The notes: generated from the sequence alone by a model not told the origin. Shown: positions 14,587 to 23,896, counted from the first letter of the stretch. The stretch: 64,000 nucleotides of DNA from Mumia sp. zg.B17 (GCF_019550915.1 NZ_JAHWCI010000005.1:124001-188000), one strand, 5' to 3'. Program-made: numbers and translations.

Positions 14587-17415
14587 TCATGGTGTCCCCG
14601 CGGGGAGGGGCTCGACGCTCGTCAGCTGGGGACCCGACCGGGCGATGGCCGAGTGGTCGGACCCGAGGTAGGAGCTGACGACGTCGGGGTGGTTGCGGAC
14701 CTCGTCGGGGGTGCCCGAGGCGATCAACCGACCGAGGTTCATCGCGACCATCCGGTCGCTGAGTCGAGCCAGCAACGGGAGGTCGTGCTCGATGACGACC
14801 ATCGCCGTCCCGAGCTCGCGCCGGACGTCGAGGAGCAGGTCGCCGAGGGCGTCGCACTCGTTCTGGGCGATGCCGGCCGACGGCTCGTCGAGCAGGAGCA
14901 CCCGCGGCTCGAGCGCGAGCAGGCAGGTGAGCTCGACGACGCGCCTCGTGCCGGTGGAGAGCTCCGAGATGGTCCTGCCGGCGAACGGTCCGAGACCCAT
15001 GCGGTCGATCAGCTCGTCGGCACGACGCGCCTTCATCCGGTCGGGTCGGGGGGTCCCGAGCGACGCGGCGAACAGACTGCTCGGCTCCGTCCGCTCACCG
15101 GCCACCATGACCGTCTCGCGGACGGTCATCGTCGGGAAGAGCGCCGCATCCTGGAAGGAGCGGACTAGTCCGCGGGTGGCACGGCGTTCCGGGGTCGCGG
15201 TCGTCACGTCGTGACCGGCGAAGATCACCGACCCCGTGTCGGGCTTGGTGAATCCGGCGACGATCTCGAAGAGCGTGGTCTTGCCTGCGCCGTTGGGGCC
15301 GATGACTCCGACGATCTCCGCCGGGTGCACCTCGAGGTCGACGTGGTCCACGGCGACGACGCCGCCGAAGTGCCTGCTCACGTCGTTGACGACCAGCAAC
15401 GGCGCGGCCTGCGGCCCGGCCTCCAGGTCTTCGACGTCGACGGCGAACAGGCCGTCCAGCGCCGCGGAGCTCTGCAGCGGCGAGCGCTGGGTGACGTCCG
15501 GCTCGGCGCGCGCGACAGCGGGGTCGATGCCGGCACGCACGGCGAGCCGGTCGTACCACCGGTCCCGCATCCGCATCGCGATCCCACCGAGACCGTCGGG
15601 GAGCAGGACGACGACCAGCAACCACCCGAGCGCCAGGAGGGCCTGGCCGGGGATGCCGAGAGCCACCAGGCCCGGGAGGCCCACGATGATCAGCGCACCC
15701 ACCATTGGCCCCGCGACGAGTCCCAGGCCACCGACGACGGTGAGGGCGACGACGTCGATGCTCGCCGAGGCCGGGAACGAGTTGACCGTCAGCTGCGTCT
15801 GACCGTGGCCGATCACGACGCCACCGAGGCCGGCGAGCGCTCCCGAGACTGCGTAGAGCTGGAGCTTGCGCAAGGTGCGCGGCACCGTGAAGGCACGGGC
15901 CGCGTCCTCGTTGTCACGCAGCGCCTGCAGCGTCCGACCGAAGCCGCTGCGCCAGAGGTTCGCCGACACGAACATGCCGAGGGCGAGCATGAGCAGCGCG
16001 AACAGGTAGTAGTCGCGGGCGACGTCCATCGAGTAGCCCCACCACTGCGGCTTCGCCGGTGAGACGCCGTCTCCCAGGAAGATGTCGAGCCGCAGCACCC
16101 AGGCCGTCGTCGCCAGGGCGAAGGCGAGCGTCGACACCGCCAGCGCGAGACCTTTGAGACGTAGCGCGGGGATCCCGACCAGCACCGACACGAGCGCGGC
16201 GGCCAGCACACCACCGAGCGTGCCGAGCACGAAGCTCCCCCACGAGTCGACCAGGTGGACCGAGACCGCCGCGGCGATGCCGGCGTAGGCGAACTGTCCG
16301 AGGGACAGCTGTCCCGCGACCCCGGTGATGAGACCGACGCTGAGGCCGACCAGCGCGAAGCCCGCCACGCTGGTGAGGACCGACGCGGTCTCGTTGCTGA
16401 CGACGTACGCCAGGGCGACGGCGATCGTCGCGCAGCCTCCGACGAGGAGGTACGGCGTGACGCGGACGCCGCGCAGGGCGGCGTACGCGGCAGGGACCGG
16501 GGGGGCGCCGACCCGGCGCCAGCTGCCTCGCTCGGCGTCGGCACGACCGAGGGTCGGCTGACGAAGCAACGCGATGACGATGACCAGGCCGAGCACCACG
16601 GGCACGAGACCGCGGGTGTCGGGGTTGGACAGCAGGACCTGCTCGAGCACGCCGATGCCGATGGACGCGCCGAAGGCGATCGGGATCGACGTCATGCGCG
16701 CGATCACGGCACCGGCCAGACCCTTGAGCAGCAGGTCGGGCCCCAGGGTGTCGATCGACTGGCCCGCCGTCGTCGGGGTGACGAGGATCGCCGACAGTGC
16801 CGCGATGCCGCCGGCGATCGCCCAGGCGTACGACGACATCCGTGGCGCCCGGATGCCCTCGAGGGCGGCGGTGTCCGGCGCGTCGGCGGCGGCACGGATC
16901 GCGAGGCCCTGCCGCGCCTTGCGCAGGAACAGCGCGAGCGCCACCAGGACCGTCGGTGCGACAACGATCATGGCGACGTGGGCCGGGGTCACCGGCAGCT
17001 GCCCGATGGTGAACGACGGCAGCAGCGGGGGCATGGGGAACGTGAATCCGCTGACGCCGTCGCTGTTGAGCAGCAGCGCCATGATGAGGATGAACTGCGA
17101 GAGTCCGAGCGTCGCGATCATGCCGATGAGGCTGGGCCGTCCGGCGAGCCTGCGGACGACGCCGATCTCGATGCCGGCGGCGAGCCCCGCGGCGACCGCG
17201 ATGGCGACCGGGAACGCGAGGTAGTACGGAGCGCCCCAGTCGACGACGAGGAGTCCGAGCACCGAGGCGCCGAACGCACCGATCGAGCCGTGCGCGAAGT
17301 TGACGAAGCGGCTCGAGCGGTAGACGAGGACCAGGCCGACGGCCAGCAGCCCATACGTGAGGCCGGTGAAGACACCGATGAGGATCCGGTCGATGCCGAT
17401 CTCGAATCCCATCAT
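14587..17415 (-). CDS. fused LivH-LivM-LivG ABC importer (two permeases plus ATPase)
   Basis: This 942-aa fusion carries a LivH-type permease (about 1-290), a LivM-type permease (about 315-615) with the LRDNEDAARAF region, a linker, and a LivG-type ATPase (about 675-930). The ATPase has Walker A GPNGAGKTT (about 702-710), Walker B VLLLDEPSAG (about 838) and switch His VVIEHD. The signature loop is LSTGT instead of LSGGQ. These systems import branched-chain amino acids and many aromatic or hydrophobic acids. The start overlaps the LivF stop by 4 bp. The solute-binding protein and LivF are encoded upstream and two LPXTG proteins downstream, so the operon looks like a complete capture-and-import unit. 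Confidence 0.9.
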   Translation of the reverse strand: MMGFEIGIDRILIGVFTGLTYGLLAVGLVLVYRSSRFVNFAHGSIGAFGASVLGLLVVDWGAPYYLAFPVAIAVAAGLAAGIEIGVVRRLAGRPSLIGMIATLGLSQFILIMALLLNSDGVSGFTFPMPPLLPSFTIGQLPVTPAHVAMIVVAPTVLVALALFLRKARQGLAIRAAADAPDTAALEGIRAPRMSSYAWAIAGGIAALSAILVTPTTAGQSIDTLGPDLLLKGLAGAVIARMTSIPIAFGASIGIGVLEQVLLSNPDTRGLVPVVLGLVIVIALLRQPTLGRADAERGSWRRVGAPPVPAAYAALRGVRVTPYLLVGGCATIAVALAYVVSNETASVLTSVAGFALVGLSVGLITGVAGQLSLGQFAYAGIAAAVSVHLVDSWGSFVLGTLGGVLAAALVSVLVGIPALRLKGLALAVSTLAFALATTAWVLRLDIFLGDGVSPAKPQWWGYSMDVARDYYLFALLMLALGMFVSANLWRSGFGRTLQALRDNEDAARAFTVPRTLRKLQLYAVSGALAGLGGVVIGHGQTQLTVNSFPASASIDVVALTVVGGLGLVAGPMVGALIIVGLPGLVALGIPGQALLALGWLLVVVLLPDGLGGIAMRMRDRWYDRLAVRAGIDPAVARAEPDVTQRSPLQSSAALDGLFAVDVEDLEAGPQAAPLLVVNDVSRHFGGVVAVDHVDLEVHPAEIVGVIGPNGAGKTTLFEIVAGFTKPDTGSVIFAGHDVTTATPERRATRGLVRSFQDAALFPTMTVRETVMVAGERTEPSSLFAASLGTPRPDRMKARRADELIDRMGLGPFAGRTISELSTGTRRVVELTCLLALEPRVLLLDEPSAGIAQNECDALGDLLLDVRRELGTAMVVIEHDLPLLARLSDRMVAMNLGRLIASGTPDEVRNHPDVVSSYLGSDHSAIARSGPQLTSVEPLPAGTP

Positions 17416-18188
17416 CGGGCCACCGCCACGTGTCCGCCGAGCATCAGCTCACGCACCCGCTCGGGATCGGCGCTCAGCTCGGCCGCGGTCTCGCAGGCCA
17501 CGATCTGGCCCTTCTCCATGAAGTAGGCGCGGTCGACCAGCGACAGCGCGACGTTCACGGACTGCTCGACGAGGAGCACCGCGGTGCCGCGCTCGTTGAG
17601 GCGGCGGACGAGCTCGAGCAGGCCGCCCACGACGACCGGCGCGAGTCCGAGCGAGAACTCGTCGATGACGAGGATGCGCGGGTCCTGGACGATCGCCTTC
17701 GAGAGCGCCAGCATCTGCCGCTCGCCACCGGAGAGCGTCGACGCCGGCTGGTCCTGACGCGCCCGAAGCCGGGGGAACACCGCGAGGGCCGCCTCGACGG
17801 CCTCCTCAGCCCAGGCACGGTCCTGGATCGTGTAGGCGTGCATCCGGAGGTTCTCGGTGACGGTCAGCGAGCTGAACGTCGCCTGGCCGACGACCTGACC
17901 GAGCCCGCGAGCGATGCGCTCGCGGGTCGGTGCCGACGTGACGTCGACCCCGCCGAGCTGGACGCTGCCTGCATCGGGGCGCAGCAGGCCGGCGATGACC
18001 TTCAGCATCGTGCTCTTGCCGACGCCGTTCGGGCCGAGGAGCGCGACCATCTCGCCCTCCTCGACGACCAGTCCCGCGTCGAAGAGCACCTGGACCTGGC
18101 CGTACGAGCACTGGATGCCCTCCACCGCCAGGGCAGGGGCTCCGGAGCGAGGCGCGTACGAGGCCGGGCTACGACGTCGGGAAGTCAA
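17412..18188 (-). CDS. LivF-type ABC transporter ATPase
   Basis: This second ATPase of the importer has Walker A GPNGVGKST, signature LSGGERQ, Walker B ILVIDEFSLG and the switch His replaced by Gln (VLLVEQS), the usual LivF form. I favour the TTG at 18188 (258 aa), which has AGGGGGG a few bases upstream and overlaps the 3' end of the binding-protein gene by 20 bp. A GTG at 18125 would give a more usual 237-aa protein starting near VEGIQCSYG. Both put it in the same operon with the fused LivHMG. Confidence 0.85.
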   Translation of the reverse strand: MTSRRRSPASYAPRSGAPALAVEGIQCSYGQVQVLFDAGLVVEEGEMVALLGPNGVGKSTMLKVIAGLLRPDAGSVQLGGVDVTSAPTRERIARGLGQVVGQATFSSLTVTENLRMHAYTIQDRAWAEEAVEAALAVFPRLRARQDQPASTLSGGERQMLALSKAIVQDPRILVIDEFSLGLAPVVVGGLLELVRRLNERGTAVLLVEQSVNVALSLVDRAYFMEKGQIVACETAAELSADPERVRELMLGGHVAVAR

Positions 18189-19548
18189 CGTCGCCCCCCT
18201 TGTAGACGAAGCAGCGACAGTCGCGGTCGAACGAGAGCACCCGGTAGGCGCCAGAGGCCGCGTGGCGGCCCGGCCCGAGGGTCCCCGTGAACCCGGTGGC
18301 CGGCACGAACGCCGACCCGAGGTCCTCCACCGCCGCGCCCCACGCAGCCGCGTTGAGGTTGTCGGTGAGCTCGGTGGCTCCCGCCTGCAGCAGCATGGCG
18401 GCGTCGCAGTACGGGAGGGCGACGCGTGCCGCCTCGCGGGAGGAGAACGTGATGCCGGCATCGGCGTAGATGTCGATGCAGCGCTTCTCCGGTTCGGTGC
18501 CGGGGAACGGAAGCTGGTCGTCGGTGACGTCCTGGCCGGCGGCGAAGCCGACTCCGACCATCCCCTTGAGGACGTCGGACGGGACTGTCTCGGGGTTGTT
18601 GACGAAGAAGCTGGGGTTGTCGAACGAGGAGATCGCGTAGCGCGCCGAGAAGCTCTGCGCGCTGGCCACGGACGCGAAGATCGAGGCCAGTCGCGCGCCA
18701 CCGAGGAACATGACGCGGTCGATGCCGCCGCTCCGGAAGGTCACCGCCCCCTGGTCGTTGCCCTGGAAGAGGCTGCCCTGGTCGGTGGTGTCGACCCACG
18801 CGATCTCGGGCTTGACACCGGCGTCCTCGAGCAGGGGGACGGCCAGCTTCTCCATCGTCGAGCGGTTGATCGGGTTGTCGGCGGCGATGACACCGACGCG
18901 CTTGCGCCCCTTGAAGAAGCCGTTCTCCTTCAGTGTCGAGACGTACGCACGGACGAAGCCGTCGTACGACGGGTAGCTGGGCGACCAGAGGTAGGGCGAG
19001 AGCTTCTCGTACGTCGCGTCGTCGGTGGCGACGAGCGTCGCGTCCAGCACCAGGGTCTTGCGCTGGGCGTAGCACGGGCGCGCGTTGCTCTGGAACTGGC
19101 CGGTGAGCACGACGGCGAACGCCTTGTCGTCCTGCGTCACCTTGTTGCAGAGCTGCTCCTCGGCCGCCGGGGAGTCGACCGCCGCGTCGTACATCCGGAA
19201 GACGGCGTCGAGCTTGCGCCCAGCGACTCCACCGTTGGCGTTGACCCAGGCCTCGAGGGCCTCGACCTGCTTCTCGGGATCGCCGGCGTTGGCCGTCTTG
19301 AAGCCCGTGATGTCCTTGACACCCTCGAGGTCCACACCGACGAACACGACCTTGACCGCATCGTCGGTGACGCCCGGACCGACTCCCTCGGCAGACACCG
19401 AGGTGCCTCCGGCGCCGTCTCCGACCACCGCTCCAGGCATCATGCTTCCGCAGCCGACGAGGGCGAGCGCGAAGCACGCGAATGCCGCGCTGGCCCGGAT
19501 CACCAACGATCGATCCGGTCCGCCCACAGGGTCTTTCTGGTGCCGCAT
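18169..19548 (-). CDS. solute-binding lipoprotein of the Liv-type ABC importer
   Basis: This 459-aa periplasmic-binding-protein fold protein (Leu/Ile/Val type) has a lipoprotein signal peptide with lipobox LVGC at about 30-33. The mature domain shows DDAVKVVFVGVDLEG, ANGGVAGRKLDAVFRMYD and a second lobe KGRKRVGVIAADNP. It is longer than typical LivK proteins and is rich in Cys (several beyond the lipobox). It has a GGAGGG ribosome site and is the first gene after the promoter motif at 19579-19596, so it starts the import operon. The ligand is unknown; context suggests a tetrapyrrole or its fragments. Confidence 0.87.
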   Translation of the reverse strand: MRHQKDPVGGPDRSLVIRASAAFACFALALVGCGSMMPGAVVGDGAGGTSVSAEGVGPGVTDDAVKVVFVGVDLEGVKDITGFKTANAGDPEKQVEALEAWVNANGGVAGRKLDAVFRMYDAAVDSPAAEEQLCNKVTQDDKAFAVVLTGQFQSNARPCYAQRKTLVLDATLVATDDATYEKLSPYLWSPSYPSYDGFVRAYVSTLKENGFFKGRKRVGVIAADNPINRSTMEKLAVPLLEDAGVKPEIAWVDTTDQGSLFQGNDQGAVTFRSGGIDRVMFLGGARLASIFASVASAQSFSARYAISSFDNPSFFVNNPETVPSDVLKGMVGVGFAAGQDVTDDQLPFPGTEPEKRCIDIYADAGITFSSREAARVALPYCDAAMLLQAGATELTDNLNAAAWGAAVEDLGSAFVPATGFTGTLGPGRHAASGAYRVLSFDRDCRCFVYKGGDVDFPTS

Positions 19549-19578
19549 CAGCCCTCCAGCCCGCCTACGTTGAGTCGC

Positions 19579-19596
19579 TAGAATATACGATATTAG
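19579..19596 (-). promoter_or_regulatory. AT-rich promoter/operator, site 3 of the island-wide motif
   Basis: Read on the minus strand this is CTAATATCGTATATTCTA, sharing a 14-base block (ATATCGTATATTCT) with site 1. TATATT is placed as a -10 box about 20 bp before the binding-protein ribosome site. It overlaps the stop codon of the neighbouring membrane-protein gene. Confidence 0.7.
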
Positions 19597-20882
19597 GTGG
19601 TCTGAGAAGAGCGTTTGCCCTCTCGGTGCGCCAGCCAGGTATCGACCGCGTCGACGTCGACGACGGCGTCCGCGGAGACCGGAGCCGCCGGATCGTCACC
19701 GGAAGGCGCCCCCGACGGGTCACGTCGAGTCAGCCACGCGTCCAGCGACGGCAGGTCCACCACCGCTGCACCGCCCCCTCCCCCGTCGGCAGCCGTGCCG
19801 GAGAGGACGTGGGTCTGCGAGGCCAAGCCGGGGTCGCCGAGCAGCGCCACCAGGTCAGGACCCTCGAGGCGGCCGTCGAGGCGGTTGATGAGACGCGTCT
19901 TGCCGACGGCCTTCGGGCTCACGAGGAAGCCGCCCAGCGACTCCACGTACACCACGTCCGGGAGGCCGTACGGCTTGCTCGCCAGCGCCGCGGCGGACTC
20001 CCCCGGCATCCGGGCCTTCCTGCGTTCCTGAGCCGCCTTCAGGCGCACGTAGATCCCGAGGGCGAGCAGTGCCGCGCACATGATGGTGAAGGCGATCAGT
20101 GCCCAGGGGTAGGCGCCCCACGTGGTCTCGAACGTCGTCCCGAGATCGCCCTCGCCGACGGACCCGACCACGTGGTAGGTGCCGAACGCGGCGAACGGCA
20201 GCTCGACGTTCATCTCCAGACGACTGCTCTGGAGGGGCTGGATCGTCAGGTCACGGCCGACCCCCACGGTCGGCTCGGTCTCCGCCGACTGGCCGACGCC
20301 GATCTTGATCGGCGGGTTGACGGCCGGCGCGGTGCCGCGGTTCTCGATGGTCACGACCAGCTTGCGGGCGGGAGCGGCCCCGAAGAGGCCCCAGAACCCG
20401 CCGCTGCCCTCGAGCCTGACCTCCTTCACGTGGAGGTTCGGCAACGGCAGCACGGGTGTCGGGGGCGTCCCCGTCGGGTGTCCGGTGATCACGAGCGGCG
20501 AGTCCACGGCGAGCGCCGGCCCGGTGTACGAGGCGAGCCGGACGACGCACGGGCAGGGTCGCGGCGGGTTGCCGACGACGAGGTCGAGATCCACCTCACC
20601 GTCGACGTTGGCGACCCCGAGGACGGCGGTGCCCTGGTCACAGGCAGACGACCCGCCGATCGCGAGGTCGCCGCAGACCACGGCCTGCACCTGCGTCATC
20701 GCCGGCCAGCCGACGCCCTTGACCTTCACCCGGTCGGCGTACCCGGCGGTGCCCGGAGAGACCGTGGCGGAGAGACCGCTCGCCGGCTCGTCCGCGGCCT
20801 GGGTCGGCGCCCAGAAACCACCGGCGAACGTCAGCGTCGCCAGCAGTGCCAGCAGGATCCCGAGCTTTCGTGCTGTCCTCAC
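19593..20882 (-). CDS. membrane-anchored surface protein with neocarzinostatin-like and CARDB-like domains
   Basis: This 429-aa protein has a signal peptide (1-30, ending TQAADEP), then a first domain (about 35-135) with four Cys (C70, C81, C110, C112) in neocarzinostatin-like spacing and a VSPGTAGYADRVKVKG strand. A CARDB/immunoglobulin-like domain (about 145-270: KLVVTIENRGTAPAVNP) follows, then one membrane helix (about 278-300) and a basic 125-residue cytoplasmic tail. The GTG start overlaps the DUF916 gene stop (GTGA) and has GGGAGC upstream. It is last in the WxL operon. The two domain calls are fold-level impressions. A docking or ligand-transfer role next to the importer is inferred. 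Confidence 0.65.
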   Translation of the reverse strand: MRTARKLGILLALLATLTFAGGFWAPTQAADEPASGLSATVSPGTAGYADRVKVKGVGWPAMTQVQAVVCGDLAIGGSSACDQGTAVLGVANVDGEVDLDLVVGNPPRPCPCVVRLASYTGPALAVDSPLVITGHPTGTPPTPVLPLPNLHVKEVRLEGSGGFWGLFGAAPARKLVVTIENRGTAPAVNPPIKIGVGQSAETEPTVGVGRDLTIQPLQSSRLEMNVELPFAAFGTYHVVGSVGEGDLGTTFETTWGAYPWALIAFTIMCAALLALGIYVRLKAAQERRKARMPGESAAALASKPYGLPDVVYVESLGGFLVSPKAVGKTRLINRLDGRLEGPDLVALLGDPGLASQTHVLSGTAADGGGGGAAVVDLPSLDAWLTRRDPSGAPSGDDPAAPVSADAVVDVDAVDTWLAHREGKRSSQTT

Positions 20883-21901
20883 CGGCTGCTCCCGATCGTA
20901 AGCGTGGGGGCGGTCGCGACGGCTTCGAAGGCTCGCCGTCGCTCGGCCCGTCGTCTCAGCCACCACCACAGGGCGCCGGCGAGGGCGAGCAGGAGAATCA
21001 CGACGAGCGGCCAGGGGACGATCCAGGCGTTGGTCGACCTCTCGTCGCGGACGCCCTCCGGCGTCGCGAGGGTGACGTCGACCGACACCCGGTCGGCAGA
21101 GCCGATGCCCGCGACGTCGGCGCTCAGCTTCGCGGTCTGACCCGGGAGGAGATCGACCACGGCTGCGGTCTCCACCTCGTCGAGCTCGCGGCCCCCCAGG
21201 CCGGAGACAGTGATCACGCTCGCCGGCGACAGCCGCAGGTTGCCGGTGTTCTCGACGGTGTAGGTCACGCGGCCCTTGCCGGACCCCGACCAGGGGAAGA
21301 GTCCACGGTCGTGGTCGAGCTGGACGTCACTGACCTCGAGTGCGGGGGTCGTCGGACCACTCACGCGGAGGTAGAGGCGTGCGGCGACCGCGCGCTTGAT
21401 GCCGACGTCGAGTCCGCCGGACTCGGCCGAGCCCTCGATGGCACCGTTGAGGGCGACGATGCCACCCACGTGGTCGCCGGGGGTCGCGTTGGCAGGGATC
21501 TGGATGGTGATCGGGACGTCCACCTGGGTCCGGCGCGCGACTTTGACCTGTTGGACGGGAAGCTTCACCCAGGCACCGACGTCGACCTGCGGACGGTCGA
21601 GCGTCCGCAGCGCGAAGAAACCGCCCTGCTCGGTGTTGTAGCCGTCGGCTCCGTAGAGCGAGAAGGTCAGCGCCCGCTTCGTGTAGTTGCGGATCCGCAC
21701 CTTGTCGGTGAGCGTCGCGCCGGGAGCGCCTTCGAGAACGAAGTAGCTGCGAGGCGTCGGCGACGACTCGGAGCCGGGGGTGGGCGTGACCGACCAGGCG
21801 CCGTTGTCCGCAGCATGCACCGGCGACGGCACGACGGCCGTCGCCACGGCGAGCATGACGAAGGCGATCAGGGCACCCGCCAGGTGCTTGGTTCGGATCA
21901 T
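20879..21901 (-). CDS. DUF916-type WxL-interacting membrane protein
   Basis: This 340-aa protein has a signal peptide (ending PVHAADNGA) and a DUF916-like region (WSVTPTPGSESSPTPRSYFVLEGAPGATLTDKVRIRNYTKRALTFSLYGADGYN). A second beta domain around GDHVGGIVALNG follows, then a C-terminal membrane helix (about 288-310) and an RRRAERRR stop-transfer. DUF916/DUF3324 proteins bind peptidoglycan and hold WxL proteins at the surface. The ATG at 21901 has GAGGAG upstream. It lies directly after the WxL protein gene, the classical arrangement. Confidence 0.8.
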   Translation of the reverse strand: MIRTKHLAGALIAFVMLAVATAVVPSPVHAADNGAWSVTPTPGSESSPTPRSYFVLEGAPGATLTDKVRIRNYTKRALTFSLYGADGYNTEQGGFFALRTLDRPQVDVGAWVKLPVQQVKVARRTQVDVPITIQIPANATPGDHVGGIVALNGAIEGSAESGGLDVGIKRAVAARLYLRVSGPTTPALEVSDVQLDHDRGLFPWSGSGKGRVTYTVENTGNLRLSPASVITVSGLGGRELDEVETAAVVDLLPGQTAKLSADVAGIGSADRVSVDVTLATPEGVRDERSTNAWIVPWPLVVILLLALAGALWWWLRRRAERRRAFEAVATAPTLTIGSSR

Positions 21902-21936
21902 CGGTCGGCACTCCTCGCCGAAGGGGGACGTGGCGA

Positions 21937-21972
21937 TCCGGGTGGGTGCCGCGAGAGCGGCATCCACCCGGA
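21937..21972 (-). terminator. intercistronic hairpin (attenuator or processing signal)
   Basis: A 16-bp stem (21937-21952 with 21957-21972, one G-T pair) and GAGA loop lie in the 120-bp gap between the WxL gene and the DUF916 gene. It probably sets unequal expression of the abundant surface protein and its membrane partners. Confidence 0.6.
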
Positions 21973-22021
21973 CCGGTGCTACGTGGTGCGTGTCATGACA
22001 GATGACGTGTCGAGAGCGGAC

Positions 22022-23746
22022 TCACGACAGCGTCAACGTGAGGAGGCCGGTGTAGGTACCGGCCGCCTGGCTGGCTCCGACCTCGAGCGAGAGCCCGGCG
22101 TCGGCGACAGCGTCGCCTCCGCTGGTCCCGTCGGCACCGAGACCCGACGTCGCCACCGCGCACAGCGGCAGGTCGGTCGAGGCATCGGCGAACGATGCCG
22201 ATGCGCCCGCGACGACGGTGTCGTCGGTGTTGCTCTGGGCGGCGCACTTCGGCGTCCAGGTCAGGGCGTTCGGAGCGATGGTGAAGTTGCCGCCGCTCGG
22301 CTTCGCGGGACCGTTGAGGCCCGAGAAGCGACCGACGAGCGACCACCCGAGGGAACCTCCGCGGTAGTCCTTCACCGTGACGTCCTTGAGATCGCCGGTC
22401 GAGGTCTGGTCCGTACCGTCGAGCGAGACGCCCGACATCAGAACGTTTCCTGCGTCCTTCGACATCTTCAGGTCGCCCGCGACGACCGTCAGGTCGAGCG
22501 TCTCGAGCAGCGAGCAGCTGCCCGTGGTCGCCGCTCCCTGCTTCGCCGTGCAGGTGTCACCGGAGAAGGTGAACGCCTGCGAGGCGAAGATGGCGACCGG
22601 CGGGGGGCCGGGCGCGTGGATGCGACTCGCACCGATGTAGGCAGTCCCGGAATCGTTCACGATGAACGTGGCCGAGATGTTGCCCGCGGAGTCGGCGGTC
22701 GTCGTGACAGCCGGGTCGGACGAGGCCGGCGGCGGGAACGGCGGACCGCTCTTGGTGCCGCTGACGCTCACCGGCTGGTTCGGGTCCCAGTTGGAGCCCG
22801 TGACGGTGACGACCGTGCCGGCGCCACCACCGGTGACGTTCGTCGAGACGGTGACGTTGCCCAGGATGGTGATCGGGGTCAGGCTCGTCTCACCGCCGGA
22901 GGTGACCTTCAGGGACCGCGCCCCGGTCGTCGGCGTGGCGGACACCGCGAGGGTGCCCGAGCCCGTGCCGTCGCCCGCGATCGAGAGCGTCGAGGACGTC
23001 GCGTCGCAGCTGGTCCCGCTGGTGTTGCAGAGCTCGGCCGTACCGGTGCCGGCCGCTGAGAAGTTCGTGACGCCGAAGCTGATCACGTCGTTCTTGCGTG
23101 CCGCGTTGGTGACGACCTGGTTGCTGATCCCCGTGATGGAGGCCGATGGGCCGACCGCCGAGAAGCTCGCGCTGATGTTGGTGTCGACCGGCGTGGTGGC
23201 CGGGTTGACCCCGTTCGCCACTCCGCCCGCCTGCCCGTTGCACTGGACGCGCAGCGTGTAGTCGGGGATGTCGTAGATCACCTTGCGAAGCTTCAGGGTG
23301 TTGGTCCCCGAGCTGGTGACCGGGAACGAGCCCTGGACCGTGTCCCCGGGGATCGGACCGAAGCCCGGCGCGGAGAACCCCTTCTGGACCACCGGCAGGT
23401 TCACGCCGTTGACCGAGAAGTAGTAGTAGACCGTGCCGGACGCCGCCGGACCGCCGTTGGTCGGTCCGGTGTTGAAGGTCAGCGTGAAGTTGCGTGAGCT
23501 GCCGACCGTGCTCCCGCCACTGGTGGTGAGGGTGTAGTCAGCATTGTTGCCCCACGCCGCCAGCGAGCTGGAGAGGTTGCCCGTCGTCGAGGTGTCCTCG
23601 AGGGCGGCACCAGCCGCCACGGAGTAGACCCAACACCCGCCTGACGGGGTCGCCGCGGACGCCGAGGTGGCGCCCACGGTGACTGCTGTCGTCGCAAGCA
23701 TGCTGGCTCCAGCCAGCAGGGCCACGACGCGTTTCTTAGATCTCAT
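22022..23746 (-). CDS. secreted WxL-domain surface protein with Ig-like repeats
   Basis: This 574-aa secreted protein has a signal peptide (1-32, ATSASA-ATP). It then has several beta-sandwich stretches (about 35-380) with tip/Ig-like features (GSNWDPNQPVSVSGTKSG, ITILGNVTVSTNVTGGG). The C-terminal domain (about 400-574) carries the WxL signature DYRGGSLGWSLVGRF and ends YTGLLTLTLS. It has eight or more Cys, consistent with disulfide-stabilised repeats. Its DUF916 partner follows. A hairpin with the ribosome site in its loop abuts the start codon. The role as surface scaffold or ligand binder is inferred. Confidence 0.8.
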   Translation of the reverse strand: MRSKKRVVALLAGASMLATTAVTVGATSASAATPSGGCWVYSVAAGAALEDTSTTGNLSSSLAAWGNNADYTLTTSGGSTVGSSRNFTLTFNTGPTNGGPAASGTVYYYFSVNGVNLPVVQKGFSAPGFGPIPGDTVQGSFPVTSSGTNTLKLRKVIYDIPDYTLRVQCNGQAGGVANGVNPATTPVDTNISASFSAVGPSASITGISNQVVTNAARKNDVISFGVTNFSAAGTGTAELCNTSGTSCDATSSTLSIAGDGTGSGTLAVSATPTTGARSLKVTSGGETSLTPITILGNVTVSTNVTGGGAGTVVTVTGSNWDPNQPVSVSGTKSGPPFPPPASSDPAVTTTADSAGNISATFIVNDSGTAYIGASRIHAPGPPPVAIFASQAFTFSGDTCTAKQGAATTGSCSLLETLDLTVVAGDLKMSKDAGNVLMSGVSLDGTDQTSTGDLKDVTVKDYRGGSLGWSLVGRFSGLNGPAKPSGGNFTIAPNALTWTPKCAAQSNTDDTVVAGASASFADASTDLPLCAVATSGLGADGTSGGDAVADAGLSLEVGASQAAGTYTGLLTLTLS

Positions 23747-23771
23747 CTACCCGCGCTCCTTCTTCGGGTAG
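23747..23771 (-). promoter_or_regulatory. leader hairpin presenting the WxL gene ribosome site
   Basis: CTACCCG (23747-23753) pairs with CGGGTAG (23765-23771). On the minus-strand transcript the 11-nt loop holds AAGGAG, and the stem directly abuts the ATG at 23746, so the hairpin may tune translation initiation. Confidence 0.5.
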
Positions 23772-23861
23772 GGGGCCCCGAGGGGCCCGACCTGAGTCGC
23801 AGTCCTGTCCACTGCATTGCACACATCGGGAGTGCAAGTAGGGATAGGCTCAACCACGCAG

Positions 23862-23882
23862 ACGATATTGTCAATGATATAT
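23862..23882. promoter_or_regulatory. AT-rich promoter/operator, site 4 of the island-wide motif
   Basis: ATGATATAT (23874-23882) lies 15 bp before the sortase ATG and is preceded by the near-palindrome ACGATATTGTCAATG. The gap separates the sortase gene (plus) from the WxL operon (minus), so it may serve both. Confidence 0.55.
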
Positions 23883-23896
23883 CCGAGAGGATTTTG

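Noticed and set aside
16255-17526. 423-codon plus-strand frame inside the Liv permease gene
   Set aside because: It is Asp/Arg/Gly-rich with no domain, antisense to a clearly conserved membrane protein.
14587-19548. Plain branched-chain amino acid importer of the core genome
   Set aside because: The permease/ATPase fusion, Cys-rich large binding protein, LPXTG genes in the same operon and the island promoter motif argue for a specialised substrate, although amino-acid transport cannot be formally excluded.
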